Shown here piece after piece: positions 1 to 9,386 of a DNA stretch of 64,000 nucleotides (the stretch's first letter is position 1; every line of letters begins with the position of its first letter). The stretch covers positions 2,262,501 through 2,326,500 of the forward strand of contig NZ_CP022219.1 in the NCBI RefSeq assembly GCF_004114915.1. Direction: 5' to 3'. Made by a program: the position numbers and the translations under genes. The notes beneath the pieces are model-generated. The model was not told the DNA's origin. It searched no databases and saw nothing but the letters and a program-made list of their open reading frames with translations. This DNA comes from Bradyrhizobium guangxiense. Lineage in GTDB: Bacteria; Pseudomonadota; Alphaproteobacteria; Rhizobiales; Xanthobacteraceae.

Positions 1-134
1 AGCGTGAGCTGGATATCGCAGTGCTTGACTCGGTCGCGGTCACGCTGTGGCGGACGCTCGGCCTCGCCGGCGGCGACATCGGGGCTCTTGCCGAATGGGG
101 CCGGATCTTCCAGACATTGCCGGTCATCAAGTGA
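1..134 (+). CDS. C-terminal end of an Asp/Glu/hydantoin racemase-family protein (5' end outside window)
   Basis: An open frame enters at the left edge (codons from base 3) and stops at TGA 132-134. The 43 visible residues contain LDSVAVTLWRTLGL, which resembles the C-terminal helix segment of the Asp/Glu racemase superfamily (maleate isomerase, arylmalonate decarboxylase, hydantoin racemase). Its stop overlaps the GTG start of the next gene (GTGA), so the two are probably translationally coupled. A racemase or isomerase in front of a hydantoinase makes metabolic sense. The family call rests on a short tail only; neither catalytic cysteine is visible. Confidence 0.55.
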   Translation, partial: RELDIAVLDSVAVTLWRTLGLAGGDIGALAEWGRIFQTLPVIK

Positions 135-1555
135 CGGAGACGCATGTGACGCAGCTCGATCTCGCCATTCGCGGCGGCACCATCGTGACGGCCAGCGACG
201 AGTTTCGCGCCGACATCGGCATTCGCGACGGCCACATCGTCGCCATCGCCGATCGCATCGAGGGTGCGGCCCGTGAGATCGATGCGTCCGGGCTGCTGGC
301 GCTGCCTGGCGGCATCGACAGCCACGTTCACATCTCGCAGCCCTCCGGCCCGGACGTGGTGATGGCCGACGACTTTGCCTCGGCGACGCGTGCGGCGGCC
401 GCCGGCGGCAACACCATGGTGCTGCCCTTCGCGCTGCAGGAGAAGGGGACCTCGCTGCGCGCGTGCGTCGAGAGTTACCGCAAGCTCGCCGAGGGCGAGT
501 GTTACATCGACACCGCCTTCCACCTCATCATCTCCGATCCGACCGCGGTGGTGCTCGGACAGGAACTGCCGGCCCTGGTCAAGGATGGCTACACCTCGTT
601 CAAGGTGTTCATGACCTATGACGACCTCGTGCTCAGCGACAAGCAGCTGCTCGAGGTGTTCGACGTGGCGCGCCGCGAGGAGGCGCTGGTGATGGTCCAT
701 TGCGAGGGCTATGACGCGATCCGTTTCCTCACCACCAAGCTCGAGCGTGAAGGCCACATCGCGCCCTTTTATCACGGCACCTCGCGGCCACAGGCCGTCG
801 AGCGCGAGGCAACGCACCGCGCCATCAGCCATGCCGAGATCGTCGGCGTGCCCATTATGATCGTCCACGTCTCCGGCCGCGAGGCAATGGAGCAGGTGCG
901 CTGGGCCCAGCAGCGCGGCCTGCCGGTGCATGCGGAGACCTGTCCGCAATACGTCACGCTCACCGCCGACGACATGAAGGGCCTCAACATGGACATCACG
1001 GGCGCGAAATATGTCTGCTCTCCGCCGCCGCGCGATGTCGAGAGCCAGCAGGCGATCTGGGAGGGCATCACGACAGGCGTGTTCCAGACCTTCTCTTCCG
1101 ACCATTGCCCGTTCCGCTACGACGACCCCAAGGACAAGCTGACGCCGAATGCACGCACCTCGTTCCGCTGGGTGCCGAATGGCATCCCCGGGGTTGAGAC
1201 GCGGCTGCCGATCCTGTTCTCTGAGGGCGTGTCGAAGGGGCGCATCACGCTGCAGAAGTTTGTCGAGCTGACTGCGACGAACCATGCGCGCATCTATGGT
1301 CTCTATCCGCGCAAGGGCTCGATCGGCATCGGTTTCGATGCCGACGTCGTGCTGTGGGATCCCAAACTGACGAAGCCGATCCGGCAGGCCGATCTGCACC
1401 ACGGCGCGGACTACACGCCCTGGGAAGGTTTTGAGGTCACCGGCTGGCCAGTCACGACCATCGCGCGGGGCCGCGTGGTGTATGAGCAGGGCAGGATCGT
1501 CGGCGACAAGGGCGCGGGCGAAGTGCTCAGCCGGGGCAAGTCGAGCCTGGTCTGA
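131..1555 (+). CDS. hydA: D-hydantoinase / dihydropyrimidinase (first copy)
   Basis: Cytoplasmic zinc amidohydrolase that opens the ring of dihydropyrimidines or 5-substituted hydantoins to N-carbamoyl amino acids. From GTG 131 it has about 474 residues, the normal family length. Metal ligands are visible: DSHVHI (H65, H67), the carboxylated-lysine segment SFKVFMTYD (about K158), then later histidines, the AETCPQY segment and the metal-site SSDHCPF. I chose GTG 131 because it overlaps the upstream stop. The in-frame ATG at 47 would add basic, non-conserved residues encoded inside the previous gene. GTG 146 is another possible start. A paralogue lies at 9387-10856. Substrate (dihydrouracil or a hydantoin) cannot be told from sequence; the neighbouring carbamoylase and racemase favour hydantoins. 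Confidence 0.9.
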   Translation: MTETHVTQLDLAIRGGTIVTASDEFRADIGIRDGHIVAIADRIEGAAREIDASGLLALPGGIDSHVHISQPSGPDVVMADDFASATRAAAAGGNTMVLPFALQEKGTSLRACVESYRKLAEGECYIDTAFHLIISDPTAVVLGQELPALVKDGYTSFKVFMTYDDLVLSDKQLLEVFDVARREEALVMVHCEGYDAIRFLTTKLEREGHIAPFYHGTSRPQAVEREATHRAISHAEIVGVPIMIVHVSGREAMEQVRWAQQRGLPVHAETCPQYVTLTADDMKGLNMDITGAKYVCSPPPRDVESQQAIWEGITTGVFQTFSSDHCPFRYDDPKDKLTPNARTSFRWVPNGIPGVETRLPILFSEGVSKGRITLQKFVELTATNHARIYGLYPRKGSIGIGFDADVVLWDPKLTKPIRQADLHHGADYTPWEGFEVTGWPVTTIARGRVVYEQGRIVGDKGAGEVLSRGKSSLV

Positions 1556-2042
1556 TCGGGGCGCCGCTCGACCTCTCCTTGAGCTGGAATCTTCTCTCTT
1601 ACTGATCGTACAATAAAGAGAGGCAGAGCCGACCACCGTGCATAGCTCGTGGGCGCTCGGCCATCCCGCACCTCCGCTTGGTCGCCTGCAAATTAGACAG
1701 ATCATTTCGACCCCTCCGATTGCAGCGCAGCGAGCATTACGTTTTTCGCGGAGGAATCCATGGTGCGCTGCACTTTTCCGGGAGGGACGAGGGTCGCATG
1801 GGCGTGCCGTCTGCGCAGGCAGCGCTGCACCAAAACGTGCAGGGCGGGGCGCGGCGCGCCACGCCGACCGCGCGCTGGCGCAGTGGATTGCGGCACCGCT
1901 GGCCCTATCCCGCGCCCATCACTCTGTCGCACGCTCGCAGACGGTGGCATGACAGGCCATGCATGATGAGCGCGCACGAGGTTGCGATGAACGGGAACGA
2001 CCCGGCGTCCGGTTCGGACGTCGCACGTAGCTGACCCCACAC
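1556..2042. other. 487-base intergenic region without a convincing gene
   Basis: Separates the first hydantoinase from hyuA. Short open frames exist (for example ATG 1760 with GGAGG at 1750-1754 in front), but their products are arginine/cysteine-rich with no recognisable domain. No strong terminator with a T-run and no clear promoter was found. The length suggests that hyuA may have its own promoter here, or that a gene has decayed. Confidence 0.5.
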
Positions 2043-4052
2043 ATGAGCTCCTCCGAAAATCACTGGGAAGTCGGCACCGATATCGGTGGCACCTTCACCG
2101 ATATCATCGCGATCCGGCGCGACTCTGCCGAGGCGCGGATCGCAAAGGTGCCGTCGCGCCCCGACGCCCCGGTTCAGGCGATGCTGGAGGCGATCGAGGC
2201 GGTGGGCTTGCGCAAGAGCGAGGTCAAACGCTTCGTCCACGGCACCACGCGCGTGACCAACGCCATAGTCGAGGGCCGTCTGCCGAAGGTGGCGCTGGTC
2301 GCGACCGAAGGGTTTTCCGATGTGCTCGAGATCGCGCGCTACCGCCGCCGCGATCTCTATCGTCTCGACATTCCGCCAAAATCGCCGCCGCTGGTGCCGC
2401 CGGAGCGCTGCTTCGGGCTGGCCGAGCGCCTCGATCACGAGGGGAGGGTCCTCAAGCCGCTGGAGCAGGCTGAGATCGAGCGTCTGCTGGTCTGGCTGAA
2501 GGCGACCGGCGTTCAGAGCGTGGCGGTGGCTCTGCTTCACGCTTATGCCAACCCCGTGCACGAGAAGATGCTCGGCGAGCGCCTCAAGGACGTCGTCGCC
2601 CATGTCTCGCTGTCGCACGAGATCAATCCCGAGGCGCGCGAATATGAGCGGACCTCGGCGACCGTGTTCAACGCAGCCGCGATGCCGATCGCGGTGGAAT
2701 ATCTCAGCGAGCTGGAGCAGCGGCTGCCGATCGGGCCGGGCCTGCAGGTGTTTCATTCCGCCGGCGCCATGATCCCGATCTCGGCGGTGAAGCGGCGGCC
2801 GCTGGTGATGGCGATGTCGGGCCCTGCGGCCGGCGTGTCGGCGTCGGTCAGCATCGCCCGCCAGCTCGGCACCTCGCGCATGCTGACCTTCGACATGGGC
2901 GGCACCACGACCGATGTCTGCCTGATCGTCGACGGCCAGGCCGAGATGACCGACGGCCGCATGCTCGGCGACAAGCCACTGCGCCAGCCGATGCTTGCGG
3001 TTCATTCGATCGGCGCGGGCGGCGGGTCGATCGTCCGCAACGGTCCCGGCGGCCTGACGGTCGGACCGGAGAGCGCCGGCTCCGAGCCCGGGCCGGCCTG
3101 CTATGGCCGAGGCGGCTTTGAGCCGACCATCACCGATGCCAATGCCGTGCTCGGCTATCTCAATCCCGCGACCAAGCTCGGCGATCGGATCGGCATCGAT
3201 CTCGAAGCCGCCGGGCGCGTGATCGAGCCGATCGCGCATGCCCTGGGCATGAGCCTGACCAAGACCGCGCTTGGCATCATCAAGGTCGCGAACGCGACGA
3301 TGGCCCGCGCGCTGCGCCGCGTCACTGTCGAGCGCGGCATCGATGGACGCGACTGCACGCTGCTCGCCTTCGGCGGCGGCGGCCCGATGCATGCCGCCGG
3401 CCTCGCCGATCTCTACGGGATTGCAGAGGTCGTGGTGCCCAGTGCATCGAGCGCGTTCTCGGCGCTGGGCTGTCTCACCGCCGATTTCAGCTTCCTGCAG
3501 CAGCAGACCCTGCGCGCGGCCCTCGACGGCATCGATCTGGCGCGCGTATCGGAGCGTATTGGGACGCTGATCGACGATGCCTCGGCGCCGCTGATCGCCA
3601 ACGGCGTCATGAAGGCGGAGGTCCAGGTCGAGCTGGTGGCGCTGATGCGTTACGCGGCGCAGAACGATGCCATTCCGGTCTCCTTTACGCTGCCGCTGGA
3701 TGTGGCGAAGCTGAAGAAAGACTTTCTGGCGCGACATCACGAACTGTTCGGCTACGCCACCAGCGAGCTTTGTGTCATCGAATCCGTGCGGGTGCAGGCG
3801 CGCCGCCCATCCACGACCGTCGTGAGCCGGCCGGCGACGGCGGTAAGGACAGTGTCATCAGGTACGCGAACCTGCTCGTTCGACGACCTGCATGGGATCG
3901 AGACCGCGATCGTCGAGCGCGCCGCGATGACCGATATCGTCAGCGGTCCCGCGATCATCGAAGATGCGTGGTCGACCGTGGTGGTGCCGCCCGGCTGGCA
4001 GGCGAAGCCTGACGCCGCGGGCAATCTGTTCCTGAGGCGGAGGGCCGCATGA
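2043..4052 (+). CDS. hyuA: hydantoinase/oxoprolinase family protein, subunit A (HyuA-like)
   Basis: Large ATP-dependent ring-opening subunit of 669 residues. Family members act on N-methylhydantoin or 5-oxoproline, and relatives form acetone or acetophenone carboxylases. The N-terminal Hydant_A_N domain starts with the actin-like phosphate motif GTDIGGTFTDI. The central Hydantoinase_A domain contains MSGPAAGVSAS, FDMGGTTTDVCLI and FGGGGPMHA. It overlaps hyuB by 4 bases (ATGA), so the subunits are coupled. The ATG has a poor ribosome site. Unlike the zinc hydantoinases nearby, this enzyme would spend ATP, so the cluster has two chemically different ring-opening systems. Exact substrate unknown. 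Confidence 0.85.
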   Translation: MSSSENHWEVGTDIGGTFTDIIAIRRDSAEARIAKVPSRPDAPVQAMLEAIEAVGLRKSEVKRFVHGTTRVTNAIVEGRLPKVALVATEGFSDVLEIARYRRRDLYRLDIPPKSPPLVPPERCFGLAERLDHEGRVLKPLEQAEIERLLVWLKATGVQSVAVALLHAYANPVHEKMLGERLKDVVAHVSLSHEINPEAREYERTSATVFNAAAMPIAVEYLSELEQRLPIGPGLQVFHSAGAMIPISAVKRRPLVMAMSGPAAGVSASVSIARQLGTSRMLTFDMGGTTTDVCLIVDGQAEMTDGRMLGDKPLRQPMLAVHSIGAGGGSIVRNGPGGLTVGPESAGSEPGPACYGRGGFEPTITDANAVLGYLNPATKLGDRIGIDLEAAGRVIEPIAHALGMSLTKTALGIIKVANATMARALRRVTVERGIDGRDCTLLAFGGGGPMHAAGLADLYGIAEVVVPSASSAFSALGCLTADFSFLQQQTLRAALDGIDLARVSERIGTLIDDASAPLIANGVMKAEVQVELVALMRYAAQNDAIPVSFTLPLDVAKLKKDFLARHHELFGYATSELCVIESVRVQARRPSTTVVSRPATAVRTVSSGTRTCSFDDLHGIETAIVERAAMTDIVSGPAIIEDAWSTVVVPPGWQAKPDAAGNLFLRRRAA

Positions 4053-5629
4053 CGCTCGATCCGTTCGTCGTCGAGGTTATCAGGCACGGGCTCTCCGCGG
4101 CGGCCGAGGAGATGAGCCTCGTCATGACGCGCTCGGCGCGCTCGCCGCTGCTGCGCGAGGCCGGCGATCTGTCGTCCGCGATCACCGACGGCCATGGCGG
4201 CCTGGTCGGGCAGGGCCGCGACATCCCGATCCATCTCGGCGCGATGGCCTATACCATTCCTGAATTGCTGAAGGTGATGCCGCGCGACAGCCTGAACGAC
4301 GGCGACGTCGTGATCTACAATGTCGGTGCGCTCGGCGGCAATCATCTCAATGACGTCAAGGTGGTGCGGCCCGTCTTTGTCGACGGCGAGATCGTGGCGT
4401 TCGCGGTCAGCCTCGCACATTGGCCCGATATCGGCGGCACCTGGCCCGGCAGTTATTTTTCCAAGGCCATCGACACGTTCCAGGAGGCGATGCGGATTCC
4501 GCCGGTGCTGATCGCGACCGCGGCCGGCGTCAATGCGCCGATCGTGCAGCTGCTGAAGGCCAATGTCCGCGACCCCGAATCCTGCGAGGGCGATCTGCTC
4601 GCCCAGATCGCGGCGACCAAGGCTGGCGAGCGGCGCATCGTCGATCTCTGCCGCGAGCACGGCAAGGCGGTGTTCATGGCGACGCAGTCGCGCTTGCACG
4701 ACCTCTCCGAAATCGAGATGCGGGAGGCGCTCCGCGCGCTGCCGGACGGCGTCTACGAGGGCGAGGACTATCTGGACGACGGCAGTGACAACAACGCGCC
4801 CGCGCGCATCCATGTCAAGATCACGATCGCGGGCGACGAGGCGACCTTCGACCTCTCCGGAAGCTGCGACCGCGTCTCGAACTTCTGCAACACGACCCCG
4901 TTCATGGCGCGTTCCGCCGTCGCCTATGCCGCGCGCATCATGAGCGGGCGGGACATGCAGCAGAACGCGGGCGCGCTCCGGCCGTTGACCATCATCACGC
5001 GCCCGGGCTCGATCCTGGAACCGGGTTGGTCGGCGTCCGTCGCCGCCGGCAATCACGAAACCTCGATGCGCATCGTTGATGCGATCTTCCGCGCGATGCA
5101 GGACACCATTCCCGAACGTTTGTCGGCGGGCGGGGCGACCACCGCTGGTGTCCTGTTCTTTGCGCAGCCGCGGCAGGACGGTTCTTGGAAGATGCTCTAC
5201 GAGGTCCATGGCGGCGGCGAAGGCGCGCGGCATGATCGGGACGGCATCTCGGCAACCCGGGTGCATCTGTCCAATACCTCGAACACGCCGGTCGAGGTGA
5301 TCGAGGCGAATTACGCAATCCGCCTGGAGCAGCAGTCCATCCGCCGGCAGTCCGGCGGCGCCGGCGCCCACCGCGGCGGCGATGGCGTCGTGCGCGTCTA
5401 CCGCATTCTGGCTCCGTCGATGCATCTGACCACCTGCATCGAGCGCATGGTGATCCCGCCGTTCGGCATGCAGGGCGGAAAGCCCGGCAAGCCATGCCGC
5501 ATCTCCCTGATCCGACATGGCGCAAACGTCGCGATCGACGGCAAGTCGAACCTGGTGTTGCAGCAAGGCGATCTCCTGACCGTCGAGACCTGCGGCGGCG
5601 GTGGCTACGGCATTGGAGCCGCGGAATGA
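4049..5629 (+). CDS. hyuB: hydantoinase B/oxoprolinase family protein, subunit B (HyuB-like)
   Basis: 526-residue partner of HyuA (Hydantoinase_B family). It begins MTLDPFVVEVIRHGL, the usual start of this family, and has the conserved region LSSAITDGHGGLVGQG near residue 45. The glycine-rich C-terminus (VETCGGGGYGIG) is also typical. Its start is inside the hyuA stop codon. Together A and B would form a cytoplasmic ATP-dependent hydantoinase or related amidase/carboxylase. The aminotransferase gene follows after 10 bases and probably shares the transcript. Confidence 0.85.
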   Translation: MTLDPFVVEVIRHGLSAAAEEMSLVMTRSARSPLLREAGDLSSAITDGHGGLVGQGRDIPIHLGAMAYTIPELLKVMPRDSLNDGDVVIYNVGALGGNHLNDVKVVRPVFVDGEIVAFAVSLAHWPDIGGTWPGSYFSKAIDTFQEAMRIPPVLIATAAGVNAPIVQLLKANVRDPESCEGDLLAQIAATKAGERRIVDLCREHGKAVFMATQSRLHDLSEIEMREALRALPDGVYEGEDYLDDGSDNNAPARIHVKITIAGDEATFDLSGSCDRVSNFCNTTPFMARSAVAYAARIMSGRDMQQNAGALRPLTIITRPGSILEPGWSASVAAGNHETSMRIVDAIFRAMQDTIPERLSAGGATTAGVLFFAQPRQDGSWKMLYEVHGGGEGARHDRDGISATRVHLSNTSNTPVEVIEANYAIRLEQQSIRRQSGGAGAHRGGDGVVRVYRILAPSMHLTTCIERMVIPPFGMQGGKPGKPCRISLIRHGANVAIDGKSNLVLQQGDLLTVETCGGGGYGIGAAE

Positions 5630-5639
5630 GGGGATTGCC

Positions 5640-6935
5640 ATGAGCCGATTGTTGCGAACCGGGCTGAATGCTGGCGACAGCGCGCCCATGGCCGTGGTCG
5701 GCGGCGAGGGCGTCTATTTTCATCTTGCGGACGGGCGCAAGCTGATCGACGGCAGCAATACCGGCGGTGGGCTGGGGCACCGCCATCCCGCCATGGTGGA
5801 GGCGATCCGCCGGGCGGCGGACACGCCCGTCGTCAACGAAGGCTGGACCTGGGTTGGCCGGGAACGGGCAGCGGACGATCTGATGGCCACGGCGTTCAAG
5901 GGCGAAGACGATTGGGTCGGCGCGGTACGCTTCTGCATCAGCGGCAGCGAGGCCAACGACATGGCGCTGTCGCTCTGCCAGGCGTTGACCCAGCGCGCAC
6001 CGCTCGCGACGCGCGAGCGCGCCTATCACGGCATCACCGGCCTGTCGCGCAGCACGACGGTGCAGCCGCAATGGCACGGCGGCCTTGCGGTGCATGCCGG
6101 CGGCTCGAAGCTGCCGGCGCCGATGGCGCCGGTGCGGATCCTGCCGGCACCGGATGGCGCGATCTACGGCGCGCCGGCCAACAATACGCCGCCCAGCGAG
6201 TATCTTGCAGACGCGCCGCGCCTCTTGTCGGATACGGCGGCGGCGATCATCGATTACACCCAAGGCGGCATCTACTACGATGGCGCCTATCAGGACGAGG
6301 TGGCGAAGTGCGCGCGACAGGCGGGCTCGTACTGGATCGCCGACGAGGTCGTCACCGGCGCGGGCCGTGCCGGGCGCTGGTTCGCGTTTCAAGGGGCACA
6401 AAGTCGCCCTGATATTGTGACCCTTGGAAAATCGCTCGGCGGGGGCGCGGCCGCCGTTGCCGCCGTCGTGGTGTCGAAGGCGATCGTCGAGCGGCTGAAG
6501 GGCACGAGCTGGCAGAACTATGGCACGCTGCGCGGCCATCCGATCAGCATGGCCGCCGTCAGCGCCTATCTCAAGGTTGTCACCGAGGAGAAGATTCTGG
6601 AGCGCGTGCAGCGCCTCGAGCAGCTGTTCGCCCGCCGCCTGCTCGCGATCGCGCAGAAGCATCCCAGCGTGCGGCGCGCCGCGGGGCAGGGGTTGCATTG
6701 GACGGTCGAGCTGCACGGACCGGATTGGCGCTCCTGGCATGCCGACACCACCGAGGTGCCGATCGCCTCGCGTGTTGCGGAGCGCGCGCTGGAGGCCGGT
6801 GCCGTGATCGGAACCAGCGGCGAGCAGACCTCGCTGTTCCTCGCCCCGCCGCTTGTCATCTCCGAGCGCGAGACCGAGCTGCTTCTGGACGCGCTCGACC
6901 ATGGCCTCGACATTGCCGATGAGGAGCACCGGTGA
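5640..6935 (+). CDS. class III PLP-dependent aminotransferase (glutamate-1-semialdehyde aminomutase-like)
   Basis: 431 residues from ATG 5640, which has a GAGGGG ribosome site. An ATG at 5601 lies inside hyuB and is less likely. Class III features: an N-terminal DGRKLIDGSNTGGGLGHRHP segment, the IADEVVTGAGRAGRWF motif whose Asp contacts the pyridine nitrogen, and LGKSLGGG with the likely Schiff-base lysine. It resembles the GSA-aminomutase / omega-aminotransferase branch. A heme role is unlikely in this catabolic setting. It more probably transaminates an amino acid released by the hydantoin pathway, for example a beta- or D-amino acid. Substrate is inference. Confidence 0.85.
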   Translation: MSRLLRTGLNAGDSAPMAVVGGEGVYFHLADGRKLIDGSNTGGGLGHRHPAMVEAIRRAADTPVVNEGWTWVGRERAADDLMATAFKGEDDWVGAVRFCISGSEANDMALSLCQALTQRAPLATRERAYHGITGLSRSTTVQPQWHGGLAVHAGGSKLPAPMAPVRILPAPDGAIYGAPANNTPPSEYLADAPRLLSDTAAAIIDYTQGGIYYDGAYQDEVAKCARQAGSYWIADEVVTGAGRAGRWFAFQGAQSRPDIVTLGKSLGGGAAAVAAVVVSKAIVERLKGTSWQNYGTLRGHPISMAAVSAYLKVVTEEKILERVQRLEQLFARRLLAIAQKHPSVRRAAGQGLHWTVELHGPDWRSWHADTTEVPIASRVAERALEAGAVIGTSGEQTSLFLAPPLVISERETELLLDALDHGLDIADEEHR

Positions 6936-7072
6936 GTGCGGATCATGCCATGCACATCATGCCGGCGCGCAGGCGTCCGGCTGGAAATTCCGGGCGAGGC
7001 TGCGTTAAGCTGCACGCGCCGGCACGTCGCTGAAGCTGCGGCTTCGTCCGAGAGATCACCAGGAAATCGCTG

Positions 7073-8005
7073 ATGCGTATCGTCAATGTTGCCGCCGCCC
7101 AGATGGGTCCGATTCAGAAGGCCGACAGCCGCGAGGCCGTGGTCAAGCGCATGATCGCCCTGATGGATGAAGCCAAGAGCAGGGGCGCCGACCTGGTCGT
7201 CTATCCCGAGCTTGCGCTGACGACGTTCTTCCCACGCTGGTACGCGGAAGACCGTTCCGAGTTCGACATCTGGTTCGAGCGCGAGATGCCGAACGTGGCG
7301 ACGAGGCCGCTGTTCGAGCGCGCGGCACAGCACGGAATCGCGATGAATTTCGGCTATGCGGAGCTGACGCCCGACGGCCATCACTTCAACACCGCCATCC
7401 TCACCGACAAGTCCGGCAAGATCGTCGGCAAATACCGCAAAGTGCATCTGCCGGGCCATGTCGAGTACGACACCAAGCGTTCGCACCAGCACCTCGAGAA
7501 GCGCTATTTCGAGCCCGGCGATCTCGGCTTTCAGGTCTGGCGTGAGCTTGGCGGCATCATCGGCATGGCGATCTGCAACGATCGGCGCTGGCCGGAGACC
7601 TATCGCGTCATGGGCCTGCAGGGCGTCGAGATGGTGCTGATCGGCTACAACACGCCGTCGGTGAATGCGGAGAAGAGCGAGGAGGGCGTCGAGAAGCGCC
7701 TGTTCCACAATCGCTTGTCGGTGCAGGCCGGCGCTTATCAGAACGCAACCTGGGTGGTCGCGGTCGCCAAGGCCGGCAATGAGGACGGCCACCCGCTGTT
7801 CGGCGGCAGCCTGATCGTCGATCCCAATGGCGAGATCGTTGCGGAAGCCAAGACGGAGGACGACGAGGTTCTGGTCCACGCCTGCGACCTCGATGCGACG
7901 ATCTTCGGCAAGACCACGATCTTCGATTTCGCACGGCATCGCCGCATCGAGCATTACGGCCTGATCACCAGTCAGACCGGCGCGGTGCCGCCGCCGGAGA
8001 AGTGA
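7073..8005 (+). CDS. N-carbamoyl-D-amino-acid hydrolase
   Basis: Nitrilase-superfamily amidohydrolase of 310 residues; the Agrobacterium D-carbamoylases are about 304. It converts N-carbamoyl-D-amino acids to D-amino acid, CO2 and ammonia, the step after D-hydantoinase. The catalytic triad is visible: E46 in VVYPELALTTFFPRW, K123 in KYRKVHLPGH and C168 in MAICNDRRWPE. The start ATG has AGGAAA upstream. The stop overlaps the GTG of the next gene. A beta-ureidopropionase role is less likely because the CNDRRWPE signature is typical of D-carbamoylases. Confidence 0.92.
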   Translation: MRIVNVAAAQMGPIQKADSREAVVKRMIALMDEAKSRGADLVVYPELALTTFFPRWYAEDRSEFDIWFEREMPNVATRPLFERAAQHGIAMNFGYAELTPDGHHFNTAILTDKSGKIVGKYRKVHLPGHVEYDTKRSHQHLEKRYFEPGDLGFQVWRELGGIIGMAICNDRRWPETYRVMGLQGVEMVLIGYNTPSVNAEKSEEGVEKRLFHNRLSVQAGAYQNATWVVAVAKAGNEDGHPLFGGSLIVDPNGEIVAEAKTEDDEVLVHACDLDATIFGKTTIFDFARHRRIEHYGLITSQTGAVPPPEK

Positions 8006-8670
8006 CGCCGATGGCAGGCAAGGGCATATCGCTGCGCGAACTGGACCCGCGGGATCGCTACAAGCTGCTCTGCGGCGTGGTGGTGCCGCGGCCGATCGCG
8101 TTGGTGACGACGCTCGACGCGAACGGGGCCATCAATGCCGCGCCCTTCAGTTTCTTCAACGTGTTCTCCGAAAGCCCCGCACTGATCGTGCTCGGGCTCC
8201 AGCACAAGCCGGATCACTCGCCCAAGGACACGACCCGCAACATCCACCGCGATGGCGAGTTCGTGGTTCACATGGTGGATGAGGCGTTGTCGGTAGCGAT
8301 GAACGACTGCGCGGTCGATTTTCCCTCCGGCGACAGCGAGGTTACTGCGACCGGACTTGCCACGCTCGCCTCGGTGGACGTGAAGGTGCCGCGCCTTGCC
8401 GCTGCGCCCTTCGCGCTCGAATGCCGGCGCCAAATTGTGTTGACCTTCTCGCCGGATCGCGAGCTCTTGGTTGGCGAGGTGCTCAGGGTCCATGCCCGCG
8501 ATGGGCTGGTCGATGAGGCCAACATGTATGTCGACCTCGACGCCTACCGGCCGGTCGGCCGTATGTTCGGCAATCTCTACACGACCCAGCGGGATACGTT
8601 TTCACTGACCCGCGAGAGCCATGCGCAATGGCTGGCGCGGCGGGGCACCAAAGAGCTGAAGGACGCCTAG
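8002..8670 (+). CDS. flavin reductase-like domain protein (DIM6/NTAB family)
   Basis: 222 residues from GTG 8002, overlapping the carbamoylase stop; ATG 8011 is an alternative. It has the split-barrel FMN-binding flavin-reductase fold: VVPRPIALVTTLDANG near the N-terminus, then AAPFSFFNVFSESPALIVLG and a conserved NIHRDGEFVVHMV segment. Members reduce or bind FMN and may feed a flavin-dependent oxygenase. No two-component monooxygenase is adjacent; the only nearby flavoprotein is the one at 12595. It converges with the racemase gene, and the two stop codons overlap (8667-8670). Physiological role unknown. Confidence 0.8.
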   Translation: MTPMAGKGISLRELDPRDRYKLLCGVVVPRPIALVTTLDANGAINAAPFSFFNVFSESPALIVLGLQHKPDHSPKDTTRNIHRDGEFVVHMVDEALSVAMNDCAVDFPSGDSEVTATGLATLASVDVKVPRLAAAPFALECRRQIVLTFSPDRELLVGEVLRVHARDGLVDEANMYVDLDAYRPVGRMFGNLYTTQRDTFSLTRESHAQWLARRGTKELKDA

Positions 8671-9329
8671 TGAACCGAGAATTGCACCGTACCCAGTGCC
8701 ATGGTGACGGCCACCTGTGTTGGGTCGATCACGGCAATGCCGAGCGCGTCCTCCAGCGGACGGCGGTGGCGCGCCATGCCGGCGCAGCCCATCACGATGG
8801 CCCGGGCGCCGTCCTCGTCGCGCAGCGCGCGGCCGACCTCGATCATCTTCGCCAGCGTTCCTTCGCCCGATGCGGTTTCGGCGACGCTCATATTCAGCGG
8901 CCGCTCGCCGGCGAGTCGCTCCGTCAATCCCATCTGCCTGAGATAGCGCATGTGACGCGGGATCGAACGCTGGGCGATCGCGATGACGCCGAAAGTCTCG
9001 GCGCGAGCGAGCGCCGTCAGCACGCCGCACTCGGCAATACCGAACACGGGCCGGTCAGTGCCTTCGCGGCAAACCTGAAGCCCGGGATCGCTGTAGCAGG
9101 CGATGACGAAGGCCGCCGAGCTGTTGTCGCTTTCGACCAGCTTTCGCAGCGGCATCGCGACGCTGTCGACGTCGGCCTGGCTCTCGATCCCGAACGGACC
9201 TTCCGCCAGCGTCCGGCAGACCACTTCCGGCCCGCTCTCGAACTCGAGCGGCTTCAGCGCATCCTCCAGCCCTTGCGTGACGGCGGGGGTGGAGTTCGGA
9301 TTGATGACGAGAATGCGCGGCCGGGACAT
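8667..9329 (-). CDS. Asp/Glu/hydantoin racemase family protein
   Basis: 220-residue cytoplasmic racemase. Starts MSRPRILVINPNSTPAVTQ, the typical hydantoin-racemase N-terminus. The two catalytic cysteines sit in VIACYSDPG and IVMGCAGMA. Hydantoin racemase converts L- to D-5-substituted hydantoin and so lets a D-specific hydantoinase and carbamoylase consume a racemate. It is the only minus-strand gene in this block. It is divergent from the second hydantoinase across 57 bases and overlaps the flavin-reductase gene tail by 4 bases. The next-best alternative is another racemase of the superfamily. Confidence 0.85.
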   Translation of the reverse strand: MSRPRILVINPNSTPAVTQGLEDALKPLEFESGPEVVCRTLAEGPFGIESQADVDSVAMPLRKLVESDNSSAAFVIACYSDPGLQVCREGTDRPVFGIAECGVLTALARAETFGVIAIAQRSIPRHMRYLRQMGLTERLAGERPLNMSVAETASGEGTLAKMIEVGRALRDEDGARAIVMGCAGMARHRRPLEDALGIAVIDPTQVAVTMALGTVQFSVH

Positions 9330-9386
9330 GTCGGTTTTTCCTAAGAAATTTCGAGAACGTGCCTTGAGCCTATCACGGAGTGCCTC
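9330..9386. promoter_or_regulatory. short divergent promoter region between racemase and second hydantoinase
   Basis: Only 57 bases separate the divergent start codons at 9329 (minus) and 9387 (plus), so both promoters or a shared operator must lie here or inside the neighbouring coding ends. An AT-rich stretch sits at about 9333-9352. I could not identify defined -35/-10 or sigma-54 elements. Confidence 0.35.

Noticed and set aside
1760..1966. Small open frame with a good GGAGG ribosome site upstream
   Set aside because: The product is rich in Arg, Cys and Gly with no domain, and overlapping frames of similar quality exist on both strands, as expected in high-GC DNA.
1905..3740. 611-codon open frame antisense to hyuA
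   Set aside because: It mirrors the hyuA reading frame, has a His/Arg/Asp-rich composition typical of antisense frames in GC-rich genomes, and hyuA itself is clearly conserved.
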